From contig CALCCF010000032.1 of NCBI GenBank assembly GCA_937899905.1, forward strand, positions 1 to 64,000: 64,000 nucleotides of DNA, given 5' to 3'. Position 1 is the stretch's first letter. Every line of letters begins with the position of its first letter. Source of the DNA: an uncultured Phycisphaeraceae bacterium. Lineage in GTDB: Bacteria; Planctomycetota; Phycisphaerae; Phycisphaerales; UBA1924. Shown here piece after piece: positions 8,248-18,379 of the stretch. A model generated the notes under the pieces. It did not search any database, was not told the DNA's origin, and was given only the letters and a program-made list of their open reading frames with translations. A program made the position numbers and the translations under genes.

Positions 8248-10704
8248 ATGAAGGACCGTGGTGGAAGCCGTGGAGGACTGCAGAGCGTCGTGGAGCTCGA
8301 GAGGCTCGAGCCGCGCGTGCTGCTAAGCGTGAGCATCGACATCGACTACCGGTTCGACACGCTGGACTTCTTCGGCGACCCGGCCCGACGCGCGGTGGTT
8401 GAGGCGGTGGCGGACGACCTGTCGGCCGTGCTCCAGGACTCGCTCGCGGCGATCATCCCCGGCGGCCCGAACGAGTGGAGCCTGCGATTCAACAACCCCT
8501 CGACGGGGGAGCTGGCCGAGCTTGACAACCCCACGATCGAAGAAGATCAGTTGCTCGTGTTCGTGGGCGGGCGCGATCTCGGAGGCGACACGCTGGGCGC
8601 GGGCGGCGCGGGCGGCTGGGTAGCCAGCGGCACGAGCTCGTTCCTGAATCTGGTCGAGGGGCGCGGGCAGAGCGGCGCGACCGGGCCCGAGAGCGGGCAG
8701 ACCGACACGAGCCTGTGGGGCGGCAGCATGGTGTTCGACACCGACACCAATTGGCACTTCGGGCTGACCACCGAAGGGCTCGATGGCACGGAGTTCGACT
8801 TCTACTCCGTGGCGCTGCACGAGCTGGTACACGTGCTGGGGTTCAGTGAGTCGACGCCCGCGTACATGAACCTGGTCTCCCCCAGCGGCGAGTTCTTGGG
8901 CGCAAACTCGATGGCCGTCAGCGACGACACCAGCCTCTTGCCGGGCGACTTCGGGCACTGGAACGAGGGCCTAGAGAGCGCGGGCCAAGAGGTGCTCATG
9001 GATCCGACGTTCTCGCGCGGCATCCGCAAGCTAGCCACGCCGCTCGACTTCGCCTCGATGCAGGACATCGGCTGGGAGCTCACGCCCGATCGTTGGCCCG
9101 GCCGCGGCGAGCGCATCTCGCTGAACCCGGTCAGCGGAGCGGGCATGGACTCGGGCACCGCCGAGCCGGGAAGCCCGGGGCTGCACTGGATCGACCCACG
9201 CCAGGCCGGCCTTGTGGACTTCCGCGTGACGAGCGACGAGCCCGTGACGCTACGACTGTGGGACTCGCGCGGGCGGCTCGTGGAGACCAACCTCGTCTCC
9301 GATACGGTTACCGGCATCACGCTCTCGGCGACCGACCAGACGTACTCGATCGAGGTCATCACCAGTTCGGCGACCGCGAGCTACAGCCTCGCCGTAAGCA
9401 CGAGCGGCTTCGACGAGGTGGCGTTCTATCCCGAGGGCTTCGCCTCGCCCGAGATCGATCAGTCGGTGACCATCAGCAACCCGACGAGCAGCGCGCAGCT
9501 GTTCACGCTGGTCGTTCGGTATGAGCGCGGCGATCTCGGGCGAGACTTCGACGTGATCGCCTTCGAGCGCACCATCGATCCCGGTACATCACAGACGATC
9601 GACATCGTCGACGAGGGCGTGCTAGCGACCGACGAACCGAGTGGCCGATCGATCCTGAGCAGCCAGCCGTACGCGATCGTGCTCGAGTCGACCGCGCCGC
9701 TCGGCGCCGCGCTCGAGCACGAAGACGAGTTCAGCGGGCGGGACATCACCACGGCCGAGAGCTTCACGACGGTGCTCCGCGACGAGTGGACGTTCGCCGG
9801 TGCGCAGAAGGCCGCGGGCGTGTTCGACTTCGTCGTGTTCTACAACCCCAACGACCACGATGCGCTGGTGACCATCACGTTCCAGAGCTTCGACGGGCAG
9901 CTTCGCCTGGGGCAGGAGGTCCGCGCGGGTGCGCGCGGCGGCCTGAATCTGCAGGACATCGCCGCGCTCGCCGATGGGGTGTACGGCGTCACGGTGCAGA
10001 GCGCCGCGCTGGACCCGGCCGACCAGCCGAGCCACGACGGCATCGTGGCCGCACAGACGCGCTTCGATGGCAACACGGGTGAGGGCTGGACGGCCCTGGG
10101 CCTGGCCGACCCGTTGCCCGCCAGCGGCATGATCCCGCTCGCGGACTTGCCGGGCGCTGATGTGCAGGCGAGTGTCTACAACCCCGGCACGAGCACGATC
10201 ACGCTGCAGTTCACCCTCATCACCGAGACGGGCGAGGAGCCGCAGTCCAACCGGTTCGTGCCGGCGGGCACATCGGCGACGATCTCCGTGCCCACGGGCA
10301 TCGGCTACCGATACACGTTTGTTGGCGGCGACGGCGTGATCCAGTTCATCCAGAGCGGCACGGGCGGCGACTCCGACGCGACCGTGCTGGCGTTCGCGCT
10401 CACCGACTTCGATGATGATCCGGGTGCGACCCTGCGTCTGACGGCATCCAACGACACGGCGGATGATGCGACGGTCACCGTGCGCTTCCTGTTCGCGAGC
10501 GGCGCGGAAGTGACGCGGTCGATTACCGTTGCCGGCATGGACTTCGAGACGCTGGCGATCGAGACGATCACCGAGGTCGCCACGCGTGCGGATGATGGGC
10601 CGCTGTCGATCATCGTGGAATCGGACGCGCCGCTGCGGGCGTTGCTCGCGTTCCAAGAGGGTAACGAGGCGTGGGCGAGCGCGGGGATGGTGCTGCCGGC
10701 GTAA
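8248..10704 (+). CDS. LEPR-XLL domain zinc metalloprotease-like exported protein
   Basis: 818 aa from the ATG at 8248. The N-terminus carries VELERLEPRVLLSVSID, the LEPR-XLL motif found at the start of very long exported proteins of planctomycetes and some proteobacteria. Residues ~180-300 form a metzincin-like domain with HELVHVLGFSES. The HExxH ligands and the glycine are present, but the third-ligand position of HExxHxxGxxH is Glu, not His. The remaining ~500 residues are repetitive beta-rich domains (e.g. SVYNPGTSTITLQF, ASNDTADDATVTVRF), probably Ig-like or adhesion-type. It is probably cell-surface; there is no C-terminal sorting tail. Confidence 0.75.
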   Translation: MKDRGGSRGGLQSVVELERLEPRVLLSVSIDIDYRFDTLDFFGDPARRAVVEAVADDLSAVLQDSLAAIIPGGPNEWSLRFNNPSTGELAELDNPTIEEDQLLVFVGGRDLGGDTLGAGGAGGWVASGTSSFLNLVEGRGQSGATGPESGQTDTSLWGGSMVFDTDTNWHFGLTTEGLDGTEFDFYSVALHELVHVLGFSESTPAYMNLVSPSGEFLGANSMAVSDDTSLLPGDFGHWNEGLESAGQEVLMDPTFSRGIRKLATPLDFASMQDIGWELTPDRWPGRGERISLNPVSGAGMDSGTAEPGSPGLHWIDPRQAGLVDFRVTSDEPVTLRLWDSRGRLVETNLVSDTVTGITLSATDQTYSIEVITSSATASYSLAVSTSGFDEVAFYPEGFASPEIDQSVTISNPTSSAQLFTLVVRYERGDLGRDFDVIAFERTIDPGTSQTIDIVDEGVLATDEPSGRSILSSQPYAIVLESTAPLGAALEHEDEFSGRDITTAESFTTVLRDEWTFAGAQKAAGVFDFVVFYNPNDHDALVTITFQSFDGQLRLGQEVRAGARGGLNLQDIAALADGVYGVTVQSAALDPADQPSHDGIVAAQTRFDGNTGEGWTALGLADPLPASGMIPLADLPGADVQASVYNPGTSTITLQFTLITETGEEPQSNRFVPAGTSATISVPTGIGYRYTFVGGDGVIQFIQSGTGGDSDATVLAFALTDFDDDPGATLRLTASNDTADDATVTVRFLFASGAEVTRSITVAGMDFETLAIETITEVATRADDGPLSIIVESDAPLRALLAFQEGNEAWASAGMVLPA

Positions 10705-10724
10705 GCGGCTCGTGCCTGGCCGCA

Positions 10725-11234
10725 TCACACCTTCCAGACGAACGCGGGCCACGTGTGCATGCTCACGAGCACCCATCGTGCGTCCTCATCGATCACGAAC
10801 GTGTCCTCATTCCAGAACACGCTGTCGATGACGGACTTCATGCGGATCCTTAACGCACGTTGTCCTCTTGGCTCGCCTCTCACGTGTCCACAGTCGGTGA
10901 GCAACACCACACCATCCCTTGGCACACCGAGGCGGGCCACCGCGCTGTCCATAGCCTCGTAGTCGCGCTCGGGAAAGCCAGGAAATCGGCCCCGTTCGGC
11001 GGATCGCCCGGCGGACATCCGATCCCAGACGAGACCGAGCACGGTCGCGATGTTGATTGTCGGCGGATCGACTCCAACGTTCTCGCTCAAGCGCCACGCG
11101 AGCGATTCGACCTCCTCGATCGAGGCCACTTCGCACCACGGCAGCGGATAGCCGTACTCAGCCTCGAACTCACGTTCGACCGACGCGCGATCACGCTCGA
11201 GCGAATCCAGCCAGGATTCGGCTTGCCAGAACAC
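10725..11234 (-). CDS. Hypothetical soluble protein downstream of lysS
   Basis: 169 aa if it starts at the GTG at 11234, two nucleotides past the lysS stop codon. The longer ORF-track frame runs through lysS and is a shadow there. It has an acidic N-terminal half (LDSLERDRASVEREFEAEYGYPLPWCEVASIEEVESLAW) and a C-terminal VFWNEDTFVIDEDARWVLVSMHTWPAFVW. It has no signal or membrane segments. The aromatic C-terminal strands recall small immunity-type or DUF proteins, but I cannot assign a family. Near-abutting ends suggest coupling to lysS. Confidence 0.6.
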   Translation of the reverse strand: MFWQAESWLDSLERDRASVEREFEAEYGYPLPWCEVASIEEVESLAWRLSENVGVDPPTINIATVLGLVWDRMSAGRSAERGRFPGFPERDYEAMDSAVARLGVPRDGVVLLTDCGHVRGEPRGQRALRIRMKSVIDSVFWNEDTFVIDEDARWVLVSMHTWPAFVWKV

Positions 11235-11236
11235 CG

Positions 11237-12853
<1,617 letters not shown>

Positions 12854-12872
12854 GAGCGTGAATGCTAGGGAT

Positions 12873-13721
12873 TCAGCCCGGCCCCTCGACGGATGCGCTG
12901 GTCACGCCGTCATCGGGACTACCGGCCACCACGGCGGGGCTCTGCTCTCGGATGCGTCGCAGGTCGCGGTCGTCCTCGCTCTCGCCGGGCTCGTCGATCG
13001 TGGTCATGCACCAGAGTTCCAGCCGGGCGCCGACGGGCCGCATGGCGATCAGTCGGACGCGGCGGCCATCGCCCAGGGACTGTGACACGTTGTCGATGAG
13101 CGGGGCCTGGCCCTCCAGGGCCAGGAAGATCGACTGCGTTTCGGGCAGCGTGAGCAGCGCGGGTGGCACGTACTGGTCCTGGTTGCGACGCATGTAGTCG
13201 AGCAGCACGCTGGCCGGCAGCGTCAGGCGGCCGAGGCTCACCGTTCGCGCGGGCATCCACAGGGCGCCGTTCTCGTCGATGATCGGCTCGACGTTCGCCG
13301 AGAGGTACCGCGGGCCCTCGGCCGTCTGCACGAGCAGGCCGATGGCGATCAGCCCGTCCTTGAACTCGACCTGGACCTCCTCGAGCTCCTGGGGCCAGCC
13401 AACGAGCTCCCACTGCGAGGCGACCCAGTCCCGCATCGTGGTATTGAGCCACGCGTTGGCATCGTGGGCGGCGAGCCACATGTGCCAGCGCTCGCGGCCC
13501 TGGACCCGGGGCTCGTACAGCGCGTTCCACAGGCCGTTCTCGATGTTGATCGCGGTCTGGCGGGTCTGCGGGTCGTTGATGCGGACGGTTCGCCACCAGG
13601 CCGGTGCCTGCTCGGACAGCGACAGCCCCACGACAGTGGCGAGCGTGAGCCCCGCCACGAGGGCGAGCGCGCCGACGACCAGCCATCGGCGAAGGCCAGA
13701 GATCCGGTGCCGAAGGGCCAT
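12873..13721 (-). CDS. Membrane-anchored hypothetical protein upstream of lysS
   Basis: 282 aa with an N-terminal transmembrane segment (WLVVGALALVAGLTLATVVGLSL, ~13-35) and an extracytoplasmic domain. Segments such as GRERWHMWLAAHDANAWLNTTMRDWV and FKDGLIAIGLLVQTAEGPRYLSANVEPIIDENG suggest a lipid- or peptide-binding domain. I recognise no named family. It is 19 nt upstream of lysS and 101 nt downstream of the phosphoesterase gene on the same strand. Confidence 0.6.
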   Translation of the reverse strand: MALRHRISGLRRWLVVGALALVAGLTLATVVGLSLSEQAPAWWRTVRINDPQTRQTAINIENGLWNALYEPRVQGRERWHMWLAAHDANAWLNTTMRDWVASQWELVGWPQELEEVQVEFKDGLIAIGLLVQTAEGPRYLSANVEPIIDENGALWMPARTVSLGRLTLPASVLLDYMRRNQDQYVPPALLTLPETQSIFLALEGQAPLIDNVSQSLGDGRRVRLIAMRPVGARLELWCMTTIDEPGESEDDRDLRRIREQSPAVVAGSPDDGVTSASVEGPG

Positions 13722-13822
13722 GCGCCTGTATGGTGGGGCGAGACCCGGGCCCGATCAAGTGCGGCCGATAATCAGTGTCGTTCGAACGCCAACATCCAAG
13801 CTTCAACAGAGGGCATTGGGGC

Positions 13823-15361
13823 TCACCGCACGCGTAGCGGGCGGCGACCAGTCCATACCTGCCCAAACATGTCGGTGTGCCGCACCTCGACCATGTGCGG
13901 ACCGGCCTGGAGCCCACGAGGCAGCGGGGCCTGCCAGGTGCTCTGGGACTCTCGAGCCTCGGGTAGGTCGCGGCCAGGCTGGCCGGGGAACTGCTCTTCC
14001 AGTAGCTTGAGTGACAGGTATCCCGGGTCGCGCTGCGGCGTGTGCGTCATTGGCGTCCATTCGCCGTCATCGACCCGGAATTCGACAGTGGATCGCGGGT
14101 TCGAGGCCCACGCGTTGACGACGAGATTCGTGCCTTGTACATCTGCCGCTTGCAGCACGCTCGGCAAATGGACGGCCATCTGCTGATTGGCGGGCTCGCC
14201 CGCGGCCTTGAAGCGGATGGTGTATTCGTTGCCGTCGATGGTGAGCAGGGACCAGCCGTTTGGCTGCCCGTCGCTCATGGTCGCGTGCGGGATGCCGCGC
14301 TCGTCAAGCGCGCCGGCCCACCAACTACCGCAGCCGGTTGCATGCACGAGGTGGTGGTGGGGCTCAACGCCGGTCCAGCCGTCCTCGCTGTCCATGAAGA
14401 AGTGGATCTGGCGGTGCCAGTGCGCCCCCATCGAGAACGTGTGCTCGTACGGCGCGAGGATCTCGAACAGCTCGGCCTTTCGCCGCACGCTGGGCAGAGG
14501 GATGTGCATCGCCAGCACCACGAGCCGATCGGTGGACACGTGCTCGAGGCTGTTTCGGATAAACGCCAATTGTGCGTCGTTCAGATCGGCGTGGTAGTCC
14601 TTGTCGCCCTCGTACACCACGTTGTCGAGCACGATGAAGTGGGCCTCGCCGTAGTCGAAGGCGTAGGTCGCCGGGCCGTACAGACGATTCCATGTCGCGT
14701 CGGCGTGCGTGTCGTCGGGCACGTCGAAGTTCATGTCGTGGTTGCCGTGCACGTTGTGAACAGGCTTGTCCAGCAGCGACATGTACTCGTCGTAAGGCCC
14801 GAACAAAGACAGCGTGTCGAACATGATGTCGCCCAGCGAGAACACGAAGGCGGCGTCATCAGCAAGTTCTGTCGCGCGCACGTCGGCGATGACGTCTTGC
14901 GCGAAGTACTCCAGCTCGGTGATGTTGCGCGGCTGCGGATCGCCGAGGAGGATCACGCTGAAGCGGTCGGGCTCGTTGCTCGCGTGCAAAGCGAAGTCGA
15001 TCGAGTCGGGCAGTGCACCCGTGGGCGCCACGCCGGCGTATCGCAGGCCGCGAGGCGAGCCCTTGGGCGAATACACGTAGTAGAACTGGGGCTTGTTCAG
15101 TTCGTCGAGCGGCAGCGCGTGACCCGAGGGCTTGATGACGAAGATGGCCTCGCCCTCGATCGCCTCGATCTCGTAGCGGCCCGCCTCGTCCGTGAGTACG
15201 ACGTCACGGCCGTTGGAGATGCGCACGCCCTCGATACCGGGCTCGCCGGTTTGGCGAACACCGTCGCGACTCGTGTCTTCGTACACCACACCGCGAGCGA
15301 CATCACCCAGGCTGCAAGACGCGAGACAAAGCGAGACACCAAACGCGATCAACCGGATCAT
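13823..15361 (-). CDS. Calcineurin-like metallophosphoesterase lipoprotein
   Basis: 512 aa; ATG 15361 follows GGAGG with 7-nt spacing. The signal peptide ends in a lipobox (IAFGVSLCLASC), so it is probably a lipoprotein. The N-terminal domain (GVVYEDTSRDGVRQTGEPGIEGVRISNGRDVVLTDEAGRYEI) is a SdrD/MetallophosN-like beta domain. The catalytic domain has LLGDPQP, FSLGDIMFD, VHGNHDMNF, LAMHIP and GAHWHRQ. The C-terminal ~110 residues match a MetallophosC-type domain. The substrate is unknown; it could be a phosphodiester, nucleotide or phospho-sugar scavenged outside the cytoplasm. Confidence 0.88.
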   Translation of the reverse strand: MIRLIAFGVSLCLASCSLGDVARGVVYEDTSRDGVRQTGEPGIEGVRISNGRDVVLTDEAGRYEIEAIEGEAIFVIKPSGHALPLDELNKPQFYYVYSPKGSPRGLRYAGVAPTGALPDSIDFALHASNEPDRFSVILLGDPQPRNITELEYFAQDVIADVRATELADDAAFVFSLGDIMFDTLSLFGPYDEYMSLLDKPVHNVHGNHDMNFDVPDDTHADATWNRLYGPATYAFDYGEAHFIVLDNVVYEGDKDYHADLNDAQLAFIRNSLEHVSTDRLVVLAMHIPLPSVRRKAELFEILAPYEHTFSMGAHWHRQIHFFMDSEDGWTGVEPHHHLVHATGCGSWWAGALDERGIPHATMSDGQPNGWSLLTIDGNEYTIRFKAAGEPANQQMAVHLPSVLQAADVQGTNLVVNAWASNPRSTVEFRVDDGEWTPMTHTPQRDPGYLSLKLLEEQFPGQPGRDLPEARESQSTWQAPLPRGLQAGPHMVEVRHTDMFGQVWTGRRPLRVR

Positions 15362-15433
15362 GCCACACCTCCAGGGCTCACGCACGGTACACGCGAGTCG
15401 TTCGCCCTCCGCTCAGATTCGGTTCGCGCCGCG

Positions 15434-16000
15434 TTAGTTCTCGGCGTTGGCGGGGTCGTGGTCGGCCTTGAGGCGGATCAGGAGGGGGTGCTCCCGCTTG
15501 GAGACCAGCGCATCGATGACGAGCTGCGGCACCATCGACCGCAGCACGTCGGGGTCCTTGCCCAGCGCGGCGATCTGCTTGATGAGGCTGCTGCTGATGT
15601 ACGCGAAGCTCTCACCGGCGACCATGAAGGCCGTCTCCAGGCCGGCCAATTGGCGATTGGTCACCGCCTGCTGCACCTCGTACTGCAGGTCCGAGAGGTT
15701 GCGCACGCCGCGGAGCAGAGCGGCGGCCCCGTTGGCCTTGGCGAAGTCGACCGTGAGCCCTGTGAACACCTCGACGCGAACCGGCGCGTGCTGCGGCTCC
15801 TCGCGGCACAGCTCATCGACCAGCGTCTGGGCCATGCCCGAGCGCTCCTCGGCCGAGAACAGCTGCGGCTTGCTGGGGTTGTGGCCCACGGCGACGACGA
15901 TCTCGTCGAACAGCGTGCGGCCGCGGCGGATGACGTCGAGGTGGCCGAAGGTTATCGGGTCAAAAGAGCCGGGATAGATGGCGACATGGCGGCCTGGCAT
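15434..16000 (-). CDS. coaD: Phosphopantetheine adenylyltransferase
   Basis: 188 aa enzyme of coenzyme A synthesis (4'-phosphopantetheine + ATP to dephospho-CoA). The start MPGRHVAIYPGSFDPITFGHLDVIRR contains the nucleotidyltransferase TFGH motif; LLRGVRNLSDLQYEVQQAVTNRQL and the ISSSLIK motif are also present. ATG 16000 gives a protein about 25 residues longer at the C-terminus than E. coli CoaD. The ORF-track start further upstream is not conserved. It lies 72 nt upstream of the phosphoesterase gene. Confidence 0.94.
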   Translation of the reverse strand: MPGRHVAIYPGSFDPITFGHLDVIRRGRTLFDEIVVAVGHNPSKPQLFSAEERSGMAQTLVDELCREEPQHAPVRVEVFTGLTVDFAKANGAAALLRGVRNLSDLQYEVQQAVTNRQLAGLETAFMVAGESFAYISSSLIKQIAALGKDPDVLRSMVPQLVIDALVSKREHPLLIRLKADHDPANAEN

Positions 16001-16219
16001 CGCGCATGGTACCAGTGGGGACGCCGCTCGCGACGGCTGGGCGGGTCGCGCCGCTCGGGCAAGCCGGGGAAGGGCATTGATCGAGCCTGGGCGTGGGCGG
16101 CGACGGCGGTGCAATGGAAACTGTGGTGTTCGGCCATCGGCCTTAGGCCGTGCCGCGGCGACGAGCGGGTCCGTGTGGGCCCACGCCTCGGCAGCAGTGG
16201 CCGCATCCCCCTGCACCGG
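16001..16219 (+). ncRNA. Candidate plus-strand small RNA ending at an orphan terminator
   Basis: No protein-coding gene is supported between the coaD start and the Nif3 stop, both on the minus strand. Yet a strong intrinsic terminator oriented for plus-strand transcription sits at 16220-16254. The segment is GC-rich with local inverted repeats (CGGCCATCGGCCTTAGGCCG near 16133). I see no tRNA, SRP, tmRNA or RNase P signature and no convincing promoter. Start and identity are unknown. Confidence 0.25.
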
Positions 16220-16254
16220 CCCCGCGTCGTGGTCTCCACGGCGCGGGGCTTTTT
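16220..16254 (+). terminator. Intrinsic terminator, plus strand, with no upstream plus-strand gene
   Basis: CCCCGCG (16220-16226) pairs with CGCGGGG (16242-16248), with an inner GTGG/CCAC stem, followed by CTTTTT. Read on the minus strand it has no T-run, so it does not serve Nif3. Confidence 0.7.
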
Positions 16255-16262
16255 GAGTTGTG

Positions 16263-17414
16263 CTACATCCACGTAAACGGCGTGCGATCCGTCGTCGAGA
16301 CCACGTACTCGACGCCCTCGGTCAGGCCAGCCAGCCGATCCTTGAGGCGGGGGAGGTAGCCGCGCTCGGTGTTGGTGTGGCCGGCGAGCAGGACGCCGCA
16401 GCCCTTGCGGAGCAGGTCGAGCGCGTCGTGGTGGGTCATCTCGCCGGTGACGAACAGGTCGCAGCCGGCGGCGAGCGCGTGCGAGCGCAGCGATGCGCCG
16501 GCACCCGGGCACACGCCCACCGTGCGCACGGGCTCGTTCATGTTGCCACCCAAGGCCGCGACCTTGACGGCGGGGATGCCAAGGAAGGTCTTGAGCCGAT
16601 CGCCGATCTCGGCCGGGCTGGCGGGGCGATCAAGCACGAGCCTCCGCCCCGCGCCGGCGTGACGCACGGGCTCGGGGAGGAGCTCATAAAGATCGACGGC
16701 GGGCTCTTCATAAGGATGGAACTGCCGGAGCGTCTCCATCGCGATGGGGACGGCCGCGTGGGAGCAGACCATCTCGAGCCTGACTTCCTCGACGCGTTCG
16801 AGTTGGCCGGTCTCGCCGATGGTGGGGTTGGCTTCATCCCCGGCGAAGAACGTGCCGTGACCGTCGACGCCAAAAGAGCAGGCGGTGTAGGCCCCGATGA
16901 TGCCCGCGCCGGCCGAGGCGAGCGCATTGCGCAGCTGGTCGGCGTCCTTCTTGGGCACGAACGTGACGAGCTTGATCGCCTGGCTCGGCGGACGCTCGCG
17001 GTGGGGGGTCAGGGCGCGGACATCGCCGGCAATCGTGCCCTCGGTGGTCGAGCCGCTGATGGCCTCGCACAGCCAGTCGGTCATGCCGCCCGGGGCCGCG
17101 TCGAGAGTGCTGTGCGGGCTGACGACCGCCATGCCGTGGGCCATCGCCTCCAGAAGCATGCGGCCCATGGCCGTGTCGTCGGTCAGGCTCTTGATGGGCG
17201 TGAAGATCGGCGGGTGGTACGCGAGGATCGCCGACGCCCGGGCGGCACGGGCCTCCTCGAGCACGTCCTCGGCCAGGTCGATCGTGAGCAGCACGGGCCC
17301 GGTCAGCGGCTGGCGACGCGAGCCGACGATCAGGCCAACATTGTCCCAATCCCCGGCGTATCGCAGGGGTGCGAAGGACTCCAGGGCGTGCAACAGGTCT
17401 CCGACATTTGCCAT
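16263..17414 (-). CDS. Nif3-like dinuclear metal center protein
   Basis: 383 aa NIF3/YqfO-type protein. Family members form hexameric toroids with a two-metal site; a GTP cyclohydrolase-like role has been proposed but the function is unsettled. Seen: GDWDNVGLIVG, ILAYHPPIFTPIKSL (metal His), VVSPHSTLDAAPGGMTDWL, an inserted PII-like middle domain (VTFVPKKDADQLRNALASAGAGIIGAY...FHPYEEPAVDLY), and the C-terminal LFVTGEMTHHDALDLLRKG. The start at ATG 17414 matches the family N-terminus; the ORF-track start 48 codons earlier is not conserved. It is divergent from ispE across 41 nt. Confidence 0.9.
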   Translation of the reverse strand: MANVGDLLHALESFAPLRYAGDWDNVGLIVGSRRQPLTGPVLLTIDLAEDVLEEARAARASAILAYHPPIFTPIKSLTDDTAMGRMLLEAMAHGMAVVSPHSTLDAAPGGMTDWLCEAISGSTTEGTIAGDVRALTPHRERPPSQAIKLVTFVPKKDADQLRNALASAGAGIIGAYTACSFGVDGHGTFFAGDEANPTIGETGQLERVEEVRLEMVCSHAAVPIAMETLRQFHPYEEPAVDLYELLPEPVRHAGAGRRLVLDRPASPAEIGDRLKTFLGIPAVKVAALGGNMNEPVRTVGVCPGAGASLRSHALAAGCDLFVTGEMTHHDALDLLRKGCGVLLAGHTNTERGYLPRLKDRLAGLTEGVEYVVSTTDRTPFTWM

Positions 17415-17455
17415 GTGGGCATCGTATCGGTGGTTCCCGTCGGTCGGGTGGCGGG

Positions 17456-18373
17456 ATGGCCGATATTGGGAGCGACGTGGAGCCCCAAGATGACCCCAAC
17501 CCGGCCCGCCTGGAGCTTCGCGCGTTCGCGAAGCTGAACCTCGCGCTGGCCGTGGCACCGCCCGAGCCCGAGGGCCCTCGCAAGGGCTGGCACCGCATCT
17601 GCTCGTGGATGCACGCCGTTGGGTTGTACGACGACGTTCGTGTCGAGGTCGACCGCTCGCTGACCGGGCCCGCGCTCGATGCGCGGTGGGCGGATGACGC
17701 GCCGATGCATGCCGGACAGCCTGTAAACTGGCCGCGTGAGCGGGACCTCGCGTTCCGTGCCGCGAAGCTACTCGATGAGCACGCGCCGCTGCGGATCACT
17801 ATCCGAAAGCGCATCCCAGATGGCGGCGGCCTGGGTGGCGGCAGCAGCAACGCGGCGGCCGTACTGCGCGCGGGCGACGCGCTGCTCGGCCTTGGGCTCG
17901 GGCCGGCAACACTGCGAGAGTTGGCGATGAAGCTCGGCAGCGATATCGCCTTCTTCATCGATGATGTCGATCCGACGCTTAACGCGCCACCGCGGCCGGC
18001 GATCGTCAGCGGTTTCGGCGATGGGATCGATCGGCTCGCGGCACCCGCTGAAGCCGAGCCCATCACGCTCGCGTTCCCGCCATTCGGTTGCGCGACCGGC
18101 GAGGTGTATGCGGCGTTCGATGGGCTGGATCCCGGCCCGCTTCGCGAGGCAGAAGTCCGCTCGATGGCGATGCGGTCGCCGCGTGTGGCCGATGTGTTCA
18201 ACGACCTCGCCCCCGCGGCCGAGATGGTGCGTCCAAAACTCGCCGAGATACGAACGGCCCTGAATGAGGCCTGGGCGAGCCCCGTCCATGTCACGGGCAG
18301 CGGATCGACGCTCTTCGCGTTCGGCCATCACGAGGCAACGGCACCCGCGATTGTCCATACGGAGCTTGTGTAG
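17456..18373 (+). CDS. ispE: 4-diphosphocytidyl-2-C-methyl-D-erythritol kinase
   Basis: 305 aa GHMP kinase of the MEP isoprenoid pathway, phosphorylating CDP-ME at the 2-hydroxyl. It has the start motif AFAKLNLALAV, the ATP-binding loop IPDGGGLGGGSSNAAAVL, SDIAFFI and the C-terminal VTGSGSTLFAF. ATG 17456 was chosen because the preceding 29 ORF codons overlap the divergent Nif3 gene. The ROK gene follows after 6 nt. Confidence 0.93.
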   Translation: MADIGSDVEPQDDPNPARLELRAFAKLNLALAVAPPEPEGPRKGWHRICSWMHAVGLYDDVRVEVDRSLTGPALDARWADDAPMHAGQPVNWPRERDLAFRAAKLLDEHAPLRITIRKRIPDGGGLGGGSSNAAAVLRAGDALLGLGLGPATLRELAMKLGSDIAFFIDDVDPTLNAPPRPAIVSGFGDGIDRLAAPAEAEPITLAFPPFGCATGEVYAAFDGLDPGPLREAEVRSMAMRSPRVADVFNDLAPAAEMVRPKLAEIRTALNEAWASPVHVTGSGSTLFAFGHHEATAPAIVHTELV

Positions 18374-18379
18374 GACGGC

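Noticed and set aside
16130-16254. Possible SRP (4.5S-like) RNA before the orphan terminator
   Set aside because: A GCAGCAGTGG segment recalls the SRP apical region, but the conserved GGAAGG and flanking pairing are missing.
16834-18294. Minus-strand 486-aa ORF across ispE
   Set aside because: Overlaps ispE and the Nif3 gene in other frames, serine/arginine-rich, and has no recognisable motif.
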